64,000 bases of DNA, taken from Paracoccaceae bacterium. Its GTDB lineage: Bacteria; Pseudomonadota; Alphaproteobacteria; Rhodobacterales; Rhodobacteraceae. The position numbers were made by a program, and so were the translations under genes. Every line of letters begins with the position of its first letter. Positions within the stretch are counted from its first letter, which is position 1. The stretch covers positions 124,001-188,000 of the forward strand of contig JASBUI010000006.1 of assembly GCA_030148005.1 (NCBI GenBank). Direction: 5' to 3'. The notes under the pieces were generated by a model. That model ran no database searches and was not told the origin of the DNA. It saw only the letters and a program-made list of their open reading frames with translations. Shown here piece after piece: positions 46,409-55,928 of this stretch.

Positions 46409-46921
46409 ATGAGCAAATCAAAGAAGAACGAATTTCGCCCGAACGACTATGTTGTCTACCCGGCACATGGCGTCGGACAGATTGTATCGATCGAAGAGCA
46501 GGAAGTGGCGGGGATGTCGCTGGAGCTGTTCGTGATCTCGTTCGAAAAGGACAAGATGACACTGCGCGTTCCCACCAACAAGGCAACCGATGTCGGGATG
46601 CGCTCTTTGTCCTCGCCCGATGTCGTCTCCAAGGCGATGGACACGCTAAAGGGCAAGGCGCGCGTCAAGCGTGCGATGTGGTCCCGCCGTGCGCAGGAAT
46701 ATGAGCAAAAGATCAATTCAGGCGATCTTATCTCGATCGCCGAGGTCGTACGCGACCTGCACCGCACCGATGACCAGCGCGAGCAAAGCTATTCCGAGCG
46801 TCAGCTTTACGAAGCCGCGCTAGAGCGTTTGACCCGCGAAGTTGCGGCCGTTGGCGGCACCGATGAGGTGAACGCGCAAAAGCAGGTGGATGATGTGCTT
46901 GTAAGCCGCGTCGCCGCCTAA
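46409..46921 (+). CDS. carD: CarD family transcriptional regulator
   Basis: Protein of 170 residues. The N-terminal CarD/TRCF RNA-polymerase-interacting domain (FRPNDYVVYPAHGVGQIVSIEEQEV) is followed by a helical DNA-binding domain (RAQEYEQKINSGDLISIAEVVRDLHRTDDQREQSYSERQLYEAALERL). CarD binds the beta lobe and stabilises open complexes at rRNA and growth promoters. It is monocistronic, with a 316-bp upstream gap and a strong terminator after it. Confidence 0.95.
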   Translation: MSKSKKNEFRPNDYVVYPAHGVGQIVSIEEQEVAGMSLELFVISFEKDKMTLRVPTNKATDVGMRSLSSPDVVSKAMDTLKGKARVKRAMWSRRAQEYEQKINSGDLISIAEVVRDLHRTDDQREQSYSERQLYEAALERLTREVAAVGGTDEVNAQKQVDDVLVSRVAA

Positions 46922-46945
46922 GGGCGAAAGTTCTTGTCAGTTTTG

Positions 46946-46977
46946 AAAGGGTCGCCCGAATGTGGGCGGCCCTTTTT
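46946..46977 (+). terminator. Intrinsic terminator after carD
   Basis: AAAGGGTCGCCC, loop GAATGT, GGGCGGCCC then TTTTT. A single G-U pair occurs in an otherwise perfect stem. It may also serve the converging cobS, whose stop is about 36 bases further on. Confidence 0.88.
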
Positions 46978-47012
46978 CTTTGCCCGCATCCTTGGCCGGG
47001 CCGCTGCGCCCT

Positions 47013-47777
47013 CTATCCCAGCGCGGCGCTGAGGCTAAGCAGGACCGCAATCTCGCCCAGCTGCTGCGCCGCGCCCAGCGTGTCGCCCGTGTGCCCGCCG
47101 ATTTTGGCCGCAGCAACGCTCGCCGCCGCCCAGAAGGCAAGGCCCGCCACCAAAAGCGCGGGCAACCCTGCGCCGCCTGCAAACACAAGTGCAAAGCCGG
47201 TGCCAATCCCCACCGCCAGCAAGGCGGTAGGCGCCGATGGGCGGCCGGTGTCAGCGGCAAGGCCCGTGCTGCGCGCAGGTTCAACCATTGCCATGATCGG
47301 CGGCATTCCCGACCGCGAAAGCGCCCCGGCAAGGATCAGGGGCGCAAAGACGTGGCCAGCGGAAAACAGAACGCCAAGGGCCGAAACCCGCAGGATCAGC
47401 GACAGCCCAAGGGCCAGAACGCCGTAGCTGCCGATACGGCTGTCTTTCATGATCTCAAGGCGGCGTTCCTTGTCCCATCCGCCCCAAAGCCCATCGGCGC
47501 TGTCGGCCAGACCGTCTTCGTGCATGGCGCCTGTCAGGATAACCATCGTCGCAACGGCAAGCGCTGCCGCAAGGTAGGGGGCAAGGCCCAGCCAAAGCGC
47601 GATACCCCCGGCACATGCCGCCAGAAACCCCACGATCGCCCCGGCCACCGGATAGGCCCAAGCCGCTTTCGCCCCGCGCCCCTGTCCCGCCATCTGCGGC
47701 ACCGGCAGCCGTGTCAAAAGCTGCAGCGCATCCGCCACATCGCTTGCCTTGATTAATTCGTCATTGCCGTTCGACAC
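47013..47777 (-). CDS. cobS: Adenosylcobinamide-GDP ribazoletransferase
   Basis: Membrane enzyme of 254 residues (CobS in E. coli, CobV in Pseudomonas naming) joining adenosylcobinamide-GDP to alpha-ribazole in the last step of B12 assembly. The diagnostic motif [36 protein letters not shown] is present, among about six hydrophobic segments. The start is GTG at 47777 with AAGG upstream. It is divergent from cobT, with only 78 bp between, too short for a cobalamin riboswitch. Confidence 0.94.
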   Translation of the reverse strand: MSNGNDELIKASDVADALQLLTRLPVPQMAGQGRGAKAAWAYPVAGAIVGFLAACAGGIALWLGLAPYLAAALAVATMVILTGAMHEDGLADSADGLWGGWDKERRLEIMKDSRIGSYGVLALGLSLILRVSALGVLFSAGHVFAPLILAGALSRSGMPPIMAMVEPARSTGLAADTGRPSAPTALLAVGIGTGFALVFAGGAGLPALLVAGLAFWAAASVAAAKIGGHTGDTLGAAQQLGEIAVLLSLSAALG

Positions 47778-47855
47778 ATGCTTGGCCTTTCGCGGGCAGT
47801 CCGTTACGCACGTCCTGAGCTAGCCGGGTATAGACCAGAATTCAACGAGGACAAA

Positions 47856-48875
47856 ATGCACGACGCGCCCTTTTCGACACTGACCGAGTTTCGCGACATT
47901 CTGGCCGCCATGCCAACTGCGGATGAGGGCGCCCTTGCCAAGGCAACCGAACGCAACGGACAGCTGACCAAACCGCCCGGCGCGCTTGGCGATCTTGAGG
48001 ATATGGCGATCTGGTATGCCGCCTGGCGCGGTGATCCGCGCCCCCGCATCGAGCGGCCGCAAGTTCTGATCTTTGCGGGCAATCACGGCGTTGCCGCAAG
48101 GGGCGTTTCGGCCTTCCCCGCCGAGGTGACCGCGCAGATGGTTCTGAACTTTCAGGCCGGCGGCGCGGCCATCAACCAATTGGCAAAAGCCGCGGGCGCC
48201 CAGCTTGGCGTTCACGCGCTGGATCTTGATAAGCCGACGGCGGATTTCACCCAAGGCCCCGCAATGTCAGAGGCCGAGGTGACCGGGGCGCTGGCAACCG
48301 GATGGGCGGCCGTTGATCCAAAGGCCGATTTGCTTGTCGTGGGCGAGATGGGCATCGGCAACACCACTTCGGCCGCCGCAATTGCCTTGGCGCTTTATGG
48401 CGGCGCGCCCTCCGATTGGGCCGGCCGGGGCACCGGTGTTGACGATGCGGGCCTTGCGCTGAAATGCGATGTGCTTCGGCAGGGGCTTGCCGCCAATGCG
48501 GGCGCGGCAACAGATGGGCTTGAGGCGCTGCGCTGTCTTGGCGGGCGCGAGCTTGCGGCGATGGCCGGTGCGATCGCTGCCGCCCGCGCTGCGCGCATTC
48601 CGGTTATCCTTGACGGGTTCATCTGCACCGCCGCCGCCGCGAGCTTGGAAAGCGCTGTTCCCGGCGCCTTGGATCACACCATTGCCGGTCACCGCTCTGC
48701 CGAAGGCGCACATGGCCAGCTTTTGGACCGCTTGGGCAAGGCGCCGCTTTTGTCGCTGAACATGCGCCTTGGTGAAGGATCGGGCGGAACCTTGGCAATC
48801 AACGTCCTGAAAGGCGCAGTGGCCTGCCTGTCGGGAATGGCGACATTCGCCGAGGCAGGCGTCAGCGGCGCCTAG
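47856..48875 (+). CDS. cobT: Nicotinate-nucleotide-dimethylbenzimidazole phosphoribosyltransferase
   Basis: Enzyme of 339 residues (CobT, also named CobU) forming alpha-ribazole phosphate for the lower ligand of B12. Motifs: [47 protein letters not shown], and the C-terminal [10 protein letters not shown] with the catalytic Glu. ATG 47856 follows CGAGGA. Divergent from cobS, its pathway partner. The stop shares CTAG with the converging antiporter gene. Confidence 0.94.
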   Translation: MHDAPFSTLTEFRDILAAMPTADEGALAKATERNGQLTKPPGALGDLEDMAIWYAAWRGDPRPRIERPQVLIFAGNHGVAARGVSAFPAEVTAQMVLNFQAGGAAINQLAKAAGAQLGVHALDLDKPTADFTQGPAMSEAEVTGALATGWAAVDPKADLLVVGEMGIGNTTSAAAIALALYGGAPSDWAGRGTGVDDAGLALKCDVLRQGLAANAGAATDGLEALRCLGGRELAAMAGAIAAARAARIPVILDGFICTAAAASLESAVPGALDHTIAGHRSAEGAHGQLLDRLGKAPLLSLNMRLGEGSGGTLAINVLKGAVACLSGMATFAEAGVSGA

Positions 48876-50815
48876 CGATCCTGCGTGGGCGCAGGATCAG
48901 GCTGGTCTTTGCCATCACCATCGCCGGCGCCCAAAGCCTCGCTTACTTCGTCCGGCGTGCCGCCGTTCTCATCAAGCGTTGCAACCAGTGCAGTTTCAAA
49001 GTCGCGGTTCAGTGCGCGGGCGTGGTTCATATAGGCCGCGTTGCGATGCACAGGTATTGTCGGATCCCAAAGTTCGGCCAATTCGCGCATCGCCTTGCGG
49101 TCCATCGTGTAGAACGAATGCTCCAGCTCGCCGGCCTGAAAGTCGCTAAGGCCCATGTTCTCAAGTACGTATCTGCCGGCACGTAGCGAGCTGTCGAAAA
49201 GCTCGCGCACGATGTCATTTGCGCCCGCGCGATAAAGTTCGAACACATGCACCCGGTCGTGCGCGCGCGCCACGATGTGGATATCCGGCCGCTCGCGCCG
49301 CGCATATTGAACCAGCTTGGTCACAGTTGCCCGATCATCCATCGCAACCACCAGAACCCGCGCCGTGGCAAAGCCCGCAGCATAAAGCATGTCCGGCCGC
49401 GTCGGATCGCCCAGAAACGCCTTGAAACCAAACTGACGCATCAGTTGAATGGTCTTCAGGTCATGGTCAAGCACCGTGGTCTTGAAGCCGCCAAGCTGCA
49501 CAAGGCGGTTGACGATCTGGCCGAACCGGCCTGTTCCGGCGATGATAATGGGTTCTTGCTCGGCAAACTGATCATGCGGCGTCTCGGCGGTCGCCTCGGC
49601 CACGCGGCGGGACAGAAACTCATAAAGGATGAAGAAGAGCGGGGTCAAAAGCATCGAAAGAGCAATGACCAAAAGCAGCGTTTCCGCCATCGGCTCTGGA
49701 AGGACATTCTGCTGAAGCGAAAAGCTTATCAGGACAAAGCCAAATTCACCCGCCTGCGCCAGCCCAAGCGCAAACAGCCAATAGTCGCGGCCCTTGAGCT
49801 TGAAAAGAAAACCAAGGCCCGCCAGCACCACGAATTTGATCGCCATAATCCCAAGCGCCAGACCCACGATTGTGCCGGGTTTGTGCAGGAAAGCATTGAA
49901 ATCAATGCCCGCACCGACCGTGATAAAGAAGAGCCCCAAAAGCAGACCCTTGAAGGGCGCAATATCGCTTTCAAGCTCGTGCCGAAACTCAGAGTTGGCC
50001 AGAACCACACCGGCAAGGAAGGTTCCCAGAGCCGGGGACAGACCAACGAGGTTCATAAGCGCCGCGATCCCGACGACGATCATCAAGGCAAAGGCCGTCG
50101 TCAGCTCCCGAAGCCGCGATGTGTGCACATAATAAAAGGCCGGGCGCATAAGGAAAATGCCCGCCAGAATGATGAACCCGACCGCCGCCAAGGTGACAAG
50201 CGTAACGCCCCAACCGGGTAGGCCCGAAACCAGCGACATCGCCTCTTTCGCCTCGGGAAGGTTGACCTGAAGCGATCCGTCGGGCGCGATGGTTGGCAGC
50301 GCCGGCAATGCCAGAAGCGGAAAAAGCGCCAGCATCGGGATGACCGATATGTCCTGCGTCAGCAGAACAGAGAACGACGCCTTGCCGCCCGGTGTCTGCA
50401 TCAGGCGCTTTTCCGTCAGCGTCTGCAGAACGATAGCCGTTGATGAGAGCGAAAAGATCAGACCGATGGCCAGCGAAATCGAGAACGGCTGACCCAAATA
50501 TTGCGCCGCTGCGGTGATCAGCGCACCGGTTGCCACGATCTGTAGCCCGCCAAGCCCGATAAGTCGGTTGCGCATATCCCACAAGGCGCGCGGCTCTAGC
50601 TCAAGTCCGATGAGAAACAGCATCATCACGACGCCAAATTCGGCAAAATGGCGAAGATCGATGGTTTCCGATCCCGCGATACCCAGAACAGGGCCGATCA
50701 CGATGCCTGCAATAAGATAACCCAGCACGGAACCCAGCCCAAAGCGCATCGCCAGGGGTACCGCCAACATCGCGGCGAACAGGTAAATCGTGGCCTGAAG
50801 CAGAAAAGTTTCCAT
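48872..50815 (-). CDS. KefB-type K+/H+ antiporter (CPA2) with TrkA-N domain
   Basis: Monovalent cation:proton antiporter of 647 residues. About twelve membrane helices fill residues 1-385 ([39 protein letters not shown]), followed by a cytoplasmic NAD-binding TrkA-N domain ([22 protein letters not shown]) near 410-560 and a variable Asp/Gly-rich tail. It is likely a glutathione-gated or NAD-gated K+ efflux system, but no ancillary KefF/G is adjacent. ATG 50815 is preferred to the TTG at 50824. Confidence 0.9.
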   Translation of the reverse strand: METFLLQATIYLFAAMLAVPLAMRFGLGSVLGYLIAGIVIGPVLGIAGSETIDLRHFAEFGVVMMLFLIGLELEPRALWDMRNRLIGLGGLQIVATGALITAAAQYLGQPFSISLAIGLIFSLSSTAIVLQTLTEKRLMQTPGGKASFSVLLTQDISVIPMLALFPLLALPALPTIAPDGSLQVNLPEAKEAMSLVSGLPGWGVTLVTLAAVGFIILAGIFLMRPAFYYVHTSRLRELTTAFALMIVVGIAALMNLVGLSPALGTFLAGVVLANSEFRHELESDIAPFKGLLLGLFFITVGAGIDFNAFLHKPGTIVGLALGIMAIKFVVLAGLGFLFKLKGRDYWLFALGLAQAGEFGFVLISFSLQQNVLPEPMAETLLLVIALSMLLTPLFFILYEFLSRRVAEATAETPHDQFAEQEPIIIAGTGRFGQIVNRLVQLGGFKTTVLDHDLKTIQLMRQFGFKAFLGDPTRPDMLYAAGFATARVLVVAMDDRATVTKLVQYARRERPDIHIVARAHDRVHVFELYRAGANDIVRELFDSSLRAGRYVLENMGLSDFQAGELEHSFYTMDRKAMRELAELWDPTIPVHRNAAYMNHARALNRDFETALVATLDENGGTPDEVSEALGAGDGDGKDQPDPAPTQDR

Positions 50816-50913
50816 ATCGGCCAATTACTCCAATCTTTTGTCCAAGCGTGAAGGCCCGCGCCGCAGATGACAAGTGCGATACATTGTTGCGGACCGATTT
50901 TTGGGCCTCTGCG

Positions 50914-51372
50914 TCACAAAGCCAGCGGGGCACCCGACTTTAGTTCGGCCATCACGATCTTGCTTTGCACACGCGCCACCGCCTCATGCGGCAAAAGCAC
51001 CTGCTGTATCAGCCGGTTCAGCGCGCTGAGGTCGCTGCAATAGACCTGCAGCATGTAGTCGGCCTCTCCTGTCAGGGTCCAGACGCTGATGATCTCACGC
51101 TGATGGGTTGCCATCGTTGCAAAACTTCTGGCCGCTTGCGGCGCGTGCGATGCCATCTGGACCTGAACAAAGGCCTGAACCGTCAGCCCCGCCATCTGCG
51201 CATCGATCCGCGCGCCATATCCGCGGATGATGCCCTGCGCCTCAAGCCTTTGCCGCCGCCGCCCGGCCTGTGACGCCGATAGGTTCAAAAGCGCGCCAAG
51301 CTCTTGTGCCGTCAGCATCGCGTTTTCCTGAAGGGCGGCCAAAAGCCTGATGTCGATCGGGTCCAAAATCAT
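50914..51372 (-). CDS. Lrp/AsnC family regulator
   Basis: Regulator of 152 residues with an N-terminal HTH (DPIDIRLLAALQENAMLTAQELGALLNLSASQAGRRRQRLEAQGII) and a C-terminal RAM ligand-binding domain (FVQVQMASH..., TGEADYMLQVYCSDLSALNRLIQ). The start at 51372 gives the normal length. It is divergent from hppD, with an inverted repeat between, so it likely controls tyrosine catabolism in response to an aromatic amino acid; this pairing is inferred from position. Confidence 0.9.
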   Translation of the reverse strand: MILDPIDIRLLAALQENAMLTAQELGALLNLSASQAGRRRQRLEAQGIIRGYGARIDAQMAGLTVQAFVQVQMASHAPQAARSFATMATHQREIISVWTLTGEADYMLQVYCSDLSALNRLIQQVLLPHEAVARVQSKIVMAELKSGAPLAL

Positions 51373-51398
51373 GCGGGTTTCGCGCCTTATGATGCCAA

Positions 51399-51449
51399 TT
51401 TGCGCGTATATTCCGCGCATTCAATTCGCACCATGCCACAGAATGCGCG
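51399..51449. promoter_or_regulatory. Inverted repeats between asnC-like gene and hppD
   Basis: CGCGCATTC (51414) is inverted perfectly as GAATGCGCG (51441) across 18 bases, and a half-copy TTTGCGCG (51399) makes a second, shorter inversion with the first arm. Such phased half-sites fit Lrp/AsnC binding. Located between divergent starts at 51372 and 51505. Confidence 0.5.
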
Positions 51450-51504
51450 AAATGAACATCTTCTCTGAACTACATTAAGGCTAACACTGAACAGGAGATT
51501 CCGC

Positions 51505-52602
51505 ATGGGCCCCTTCCCGCATGATGCCCCCAAGGCCACCATCACCCCAGACAACCCAGCCGGTACCGACGGGTTCGAGTTTGTCGAGTTTTCGCACCCC
51601 GAACCACAGGTTCTGCGCGACCTCTTTTCGTCCATGGGCTATGTCCAGACCGCGCGCCACAAGTCAAAAGCGGTCGAGATTTGGCAGCAGGGCGACATCA
51701 CTTATGTGATCAACGATGAACCAACCGGCCATGCGCATGACTTTGCCGCCCGGCGCGGCCCCAGCGCGCCTTCCATGGCATGGCGCGTCGTCGACGCACG
51801 CCGCGCCCTGAAACACGCCCTGTCGAAAGGGGCGACAGAATACACCGGCCCTGGAAAAACCATGGACGTGCCTGCAATCGTCGGCATCGGCGGATCGCTG
51901 ATCTATTTCATCGACAACTATTATGAGACCAGCCCCTATAACGCCGAGTTCAATTGGGTGTCGGATGCACATCCCGAAGGTGTGGGCTTTTACTACCTCG
52001 ATCACCTGACCCATAACGTCCACAAGGGAAACATGGACCTCTGGTTCGACTTCTACTCAAGGATCTTCAACTTCCGCCAGATTCGTTTCTTCGACATCGA
52101 AGGCAAGTATACCGGGCTTTTCAGCCGGGCGCTGACCTCTCCCTGCGGGCGCATCCGGATCCCGATCAACGAGGACCGGGGCGAAAAGGGGCAGATCGTC
52201 GAGTACCTTAAACGCTACAACGGCGAGGGCATTCAGCACATCGCTGTTGGCGCGCGCGATCTATACGCCGCAACCGATGAGATCGCCAAACGGGGCATCA
52301 AGTTCATGCCCAAGCCGCCAGAAACCTACTATGACCTAAGCTATGATCGTGTCGCCGGGCATTCAGAGCCCAAGGACAAGATGATGAAACATGGCATCCT
52401 AATCGATGGCGAAGGCGTCGTTGATGGCGGCGAGACACGCATCCTGCTGCAGATATTCTCAAAAACGGTGATCGGGCCGATCTTTTTCGAGTTCATTCAG
52501 CGCAAGGGCGACGATGGCTTTGGCGAGGGGAACTTCAAGGCGCTCTTTGAATCCATCGAACAGGATCAGATCGAACGCGGGGTGCTGGATGCGGCAGAGT
52601 AA
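51505..52602 (+). CDS. hppD: 4-hydroxyphenylpyruvate dioxygenase
   Basis: Non-heme Fe(II) dioxygenase of 365 residues converting 4-hydroxyphenylpyruvate to homogentisate in tyrosine breakdown. The two vicinal-oxygen-chelate domains are seen, with the iron ligands H167 (YLDHLTH), H245 (GIQHIAV) and E329 (IFFEFIQRKGDDGFGEGNF). The strongly conserved C-terminal FGEGNFKALFESIE is intact. CAGGAGA precedes the start. Later homogentisate genes are not in the window. Confidence 0.97.
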   Translation: MGPFPHDAPKATITPDNPAGTDGFEFVEFSHPEPQVLRDLFSSMGYVQTARHKSKAVEIWQQGDITYVINDEPTGHAHDFAARRGPSAPSMAWRVVDARRALKHALSKGATEYTGPGKTMDVPAIVGIGGSLIYFIDNYYETSPYNAEFNWVSDAHPEGVGFYYLDHLTHNVHKGNMDLWFDFYSRIFNFRQIRFFDIEGKYTGLFSRALTSPCGRIRIPINEDRGEKGQIVEYLKRYNGEGIQHIAVGARDLYAATDEIAKRGIKFMPKPPETYYDLSYDRVAGHSEPKDKMMKHGILIDGEGVVDGGETRILLQIFSKTVIGPIFFEFIQRKGDDGFGEGNFKALFESIEQDQIERGVLDAAE

Positions 52603-52620
52603 CCCTGCCGCCGCCGGCGC

Positions 52621-55017
52621 TTAGCCCGAAGGCATCTTCAGCGTTATATTCTTGCCCCGCTTGATATAGCGCAGCTCGTCCTCTCCGATGGCGGAAACCT
52701 TTCCGCCATCCACGCGGTCACCGACCGATACCTTGATGTACCGACCGTTTGAAAGCCGCACCAAGGCGCGGCGGTCGCTTGCTGTTCCGTAAACCCCGAT
52801 CAGGTTGACCTGACGCAGGTGGATAGCGTTTGGCACGGTGGCGCGGCGCGCAACAGAGGCATGTGTGGGAATATTCGGCGCAGTTTGCGGCGCGACAGAA
52901 GCCACCGCCGCCTCGGCTTCGGGTTCAAGCTCTTCCTTGGTCGGGGCGCTTGGTTCGGGCACGCGGGCGCGCGCAACCGAAACCAGAACGGCCATGTTGG
53001 AGGGGCGCGGCGAGGGCGCGCGCGAGACGCTGACGGCAAGCTTTGACGGCGCTTGGGTTTTCAAAGCGGCCGCTGCTGCGATCTGTTCGGACTGTGGCCG
53101 CGGCGAGGGACGAAGCGAAGCCATTTCCTCGCGCGTCTTGCCGCCGAACTGTTGCCGCTCAACGCGCTCGGCAAGGTTTTCAGGTCTTGGGCGCGGAACA
53201 ATGCGGGGCAGGGCGGCGACAGCAACCTCCACCTCTGGCGCTTCGGTGCGCGGTCGCACCGGCGGAACCGACTTGGGCTTGCCCGCATAGATCAAAATGC
53301 CGTCCGGCGAAAAACTGCCCTGCGCCGAAGGGATCGTGCGGCCATTGTCGTCAAGCTCGACAACCGTGCCAAGCGCAACCGGCGGCAGCATCTCGCCCGG
53401 GCTTTGGTCGCGGGCGCCGACAATCTCGGGAAGAGCGATCGCATCAAGCGATGCAAGAACCGGCTCAATCGACGCGATGTAAAGGTTATCGAGGTTCTCT
53501 TCCTGCGGCTCAGGCGCCGGGTCGGGTGGCAAGACCCAAACACCTGTTCGCGCATAGATCGCCCCGGCCTCGTCAGCGTCCGGCAAGGCAAACGCCGGGT
53601 CGGGAACCTGCGGGGCCGGCTCTGCATCGACCGTAGCTTCAAGGCTGGGAAGCTCGATCGGCGCGATCTGCGGGCCCGGTTCAATCGCCTCTTGCGGGTC
53701 GGCCATTGCCAGCTCTATCGCGGCCTCATCGGCTGCGGCTTCGGGGTTGTCAGCAACGACTGGATCCTGACGGAAGAAAAGCTCGGTAATGCCGCCCGAG
53801 ACAAAGCTGGACGACCAAAGCGCCACCGCCGCCAGAAAGGCCAAAAGGATCGCCGTCAGGATAAGCCCAAGGTAACGGGGTTTGCCGCGCTGCGATGCCT
53901 TCTTGCGCGCGCCAAAGACGGTCAGCGCCTCGGCCTCATCCGCAGGTGGGGAAAGCCGCCCTTCGGCAGAGGAATAAACCTTGGCCGCTTTCGGTGCGGC
54001 TTTGGCCGGGGGCTCGTCCGCGGTCTTCTTTGCGATGGGCGCCGCAGCGCCATTGGTGCCCTTGGCAGCGCTGCCAAGACGCGCGGCCAAAGGCGCAACC
54101 GGCGGCGTTACCGGCCCGGCGTCGCCATTTTCAAGGACAAGCGTATCCTTCTTGTCCAGCGGCGGCGGCGGCACCGGAACACTGCGTTTGCCCGGCTCTG
54201 AACCCTGCGTCGCGCCACTGGCCACAGCTTCCTTTGGCGTCGCCTTTTCGGCCGCTTCCGGCTTGGCCGTGGGCGCCCCGACCGGAACAAAGGAAATCCG
54301 CGCGGGCGCCGAAACCGTTATCTCGGGCGCATTTGGCGATGCTGCCGAGCCATCGGTGTCTTCGCGGCGCGTTTGAAAGGTTGAGGTGAAAGTGGGGCGC
54401 TTGGCGTCTTCTTGGGATGTCTCCGCCGCGCTTTCGTCGCTTTCGCCCGCATCCGGCTTGGCGGGCTTTGCGTTTCCAAGGACGACGATCCTTTGGGTGT
54501 CACGATCCACCACTTCGGCGCCATTGAGAACCGTGTCAGCCGCCTTGGCGAGGCCAAAGAAAGGCTCCCCGCGGAAACTGTCGCCCTCGGGCGTTGCAAC
54601 AAAGCTGACCGGGTTGAACTTGTGACTGACCGCGAAACTCTCTGCTTCGGCCAGAGTTTCAAGCGCAACGGCCGCCACGGCGCAGATATCGCCCGAGGCG
54701 TCCCAATCAAAGGCCAGCTCATCAATCGCATAAGGCGTCAGCCCATCGAGCGAGCCGCGAATTTGCTCATAGCGCTCTGCATCCGAAGGCCCCGGGGCGG
54801 TGACGCTGGTATAAAGGATCTGCGAGTTGGGGATCACCAGTTTGCAGGCAAGCCTGCCCGCATCCAGCGAGTTCGCCGTCTTGCGCATGACGCGCAGTTT
54901 TTCGTCAATTTCGGGGTCATCCAGAGACACCGAATCCACGCGCTGCCAACCACCGGGAACCCGGTGCAGCAAGCTGATCCCGTCATGGGAAAAGTTTAGG
55001 GCGAAACTGGGCTTCAT
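52621..55017 (-). CDS. Large membrane protein, possible GspL/PilM-like plus GspC/PilP-like fusion
   Basis: Protein of 798 residues, not named. Four parts are visible. Residues 1-180 resemble the cytoplasmic actin-like domain of GspL/PilM (FALNFSHDGISLLHRV, then LVIPNSQILYTSVTAPGPSDAERYEQIRGSLDGLTPY). Residues about 185-378 are a Pro/Ala/Glu-rich linker with a basic stretch. One membrane helix lies at about 382-400. After a second long Pro-rich region, residues about 735-798 (LIGVYGTASDRRALVRLSNGRYIKVSVGDRVDGGKVSAIGEDELRYIKRG) resemble the periplasmic HR domain of GspC/PilP. The arrangement suggests a single-protein inner-membrane connector, but no secretin or ATPase is nearby. Homology is by pattern only. 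Confidence 0.6.
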   Translation of the reverse strand: MKPSFALNFSHDGISLLHRVPGGWQRVDSVSLDDPEIDEKLRVMRKTANSLDAGRLACKLVIPNSQILYTSVTAPGPSDAERYEQIRGSLDGLTPYAIDELAFDWDASGDICAVAAVALETLAEAESFAVSHKFNPVSFVATPEGDSFRGEPFFGLAKAADTVLNGAEVVDRDTQRIVVLGNAKPAKPDAGESDESAAETSQEDAKRPTFTSTFQTRREDTDGSAASPNAPEITVSAPARISFVPVGAPTAKPEAAEKATPKEAVASGATQGSEPGKRSVPVPPPPLDKKDTLVLENGDAGPVTPPVAPLAARLGSAAKGTNGAAAPIAKKTADEPPAKAAPKAAKVYSSAEGRLSPPADEAEALTVFGARKKASQRGKPRYLGLILTAILLAFLAAVALWSSSFVSGGITELFFRQDPVVADNPEAAADEAAIELAMADPQEAIEPGPQIAPIELPSLEATVDAEPAPQVPDPAFALPDADEAGAIYARTGVWVLPPDPAPEPQEENLDNLYIASIEPVLASLDAIALPEIVGARDQSPGEMLPPVALGTVVELDDNGRTIPSAQGSFSPDGILIYAGKPKSVPPVRPRTEAPEVEVAVAALPRIVPRPRPENLAERVERQQFGGKTREEMASLRPSPRPQSEQIAAAAALKTQAPSKLAVSVSRAPSPRPSNMAVLVSVARARVPEPSAPTKEELEPEAEAAVASVAPQTAPNIPTHASVARRATVPNAIHLRQVNLIGVYGTASDRRALVRLSNGRYIKVSVGDRVDGGKVSAIGEDELRYIKRGKNITLKMPSG

Positions 55018-55190
55018 TCCTCAACGGCACTTTTGTTCTGTAGGCATCGCGTGGCGGTTCGCGACACGCCAACTCTAATGCAGGACGGGCGTTGTGGAAA
55101 GAGTTCGCTCAAGTTCCGGGCGCACAACCAAGGATTTGCTTCTGCGGTGCGTCTTATGTCTGATCAAGGCGTAAATCATTGGAGGGTTCC

Positions 55191-55883
55191 ATGCGCATTC
55201 TTTTAGTTTTCCTTTTCCTGTTCCCTGCCACCCTTTGGGCCGAAGCCGCCCCACCAACCATAACGGCAACCGGTGAGGGCCGGGTTGCAGTCGCGCCTGA
55301 CATGGCAACGATCTCGGTCGGTGTCACAACACAGCAAAAGACCGCCGCCGCCACGCTGGCCGAAAACAACAAGGCGACAGCCGCGGTTCTTGAGCGGCTG
55401 AAGGCCGACGGCGTCGCACCCCGTGATCTGCAGACAAGCGGCCTGTCCCTGTCTCCCTTGTGGGACCGCCAGATCAGCCAAAGCAGCCAGAACAACCCAC
55501 CAAAAATCTCTGGCTATGTCGCTTCCAACACGATCGTTGTGCGCCTGCGTGATCTGGCAAAACTGGGCGAAATCCTTGATTCTACAGTGGGTCAGGGCGC
55601 AAATCAGTTCAACGGGCTAAGCTTTGGCCTGCAAGATCCCAAGCCGTCAGAGGATGCCGCGCGCCGCGCTGCCGTTGCTGACGCGATGGCGCGCGCGCAT
55701 CTTTATGCCAGCGCCGCCGGCGTCAGATTGGGGCGGATCTTGTCGATCAGCGAGCCGTCCTCGCGCGCCGTCCCCGAGATGGCAATGGCGCGAATGGCGG
55801 CCTCTGATGGTGTGCCCATCGCCGAAGGAGAGCTGTCCATTTCGGCGCAGGTCACGATTGTTTTTGCAATCGCGGCCCACTGA
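55191..55883 (+). CDS. SIMPL domain (DUF541) protein, exported
   Basis: Periplasmic protein of 230 residues with a signal peptide (MRILLVFLFLFPATLWAEA) and a SIMPL/DUF541 domain: ITATGEGRVAVAPDMATISVGVTTQQKTAAATLAENN. The family includes oxidative-stress and outer-membrane-associated proteins of poorly defined role. ATG 55191 has TTGGAGGG ahead; the track start is a TTG twelve bases upstream. Divergent from the GspL-like gene and tail to tail with the sulfhydrylase gene. Confidence 0.88.
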   Translation: MRILLVFLFLFPATLWAEAAPPTITATGEGRVAVAPDMATISVGVTTQQKTAAATLAENNKATAAVLERLKADGVAPRDLQTSGLSLSPLWDRQISQSSQNNPPKISGYVASNTIVVRLRDLAKLGEILDSTVGQGANQFNGLSFGLQDPKPSEDAARRAAVADAMARAHLYASAAGVRLGRILSISEPSSRAVPEMAMARMAASDGVPIAEGELSISAQVTIVFAIAAH

Positions 55884-55928
55884 TTTTTGGCCGACCGGGA
55901 CAAGTTGTCAGCGGTCGGCCATTGACCG

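Noticed and set aside
47778-47855. Cobalamin riboswitch between cobS and cobT
   Set aside because: The gap is 78 bp and lacks the conserved B12-box.
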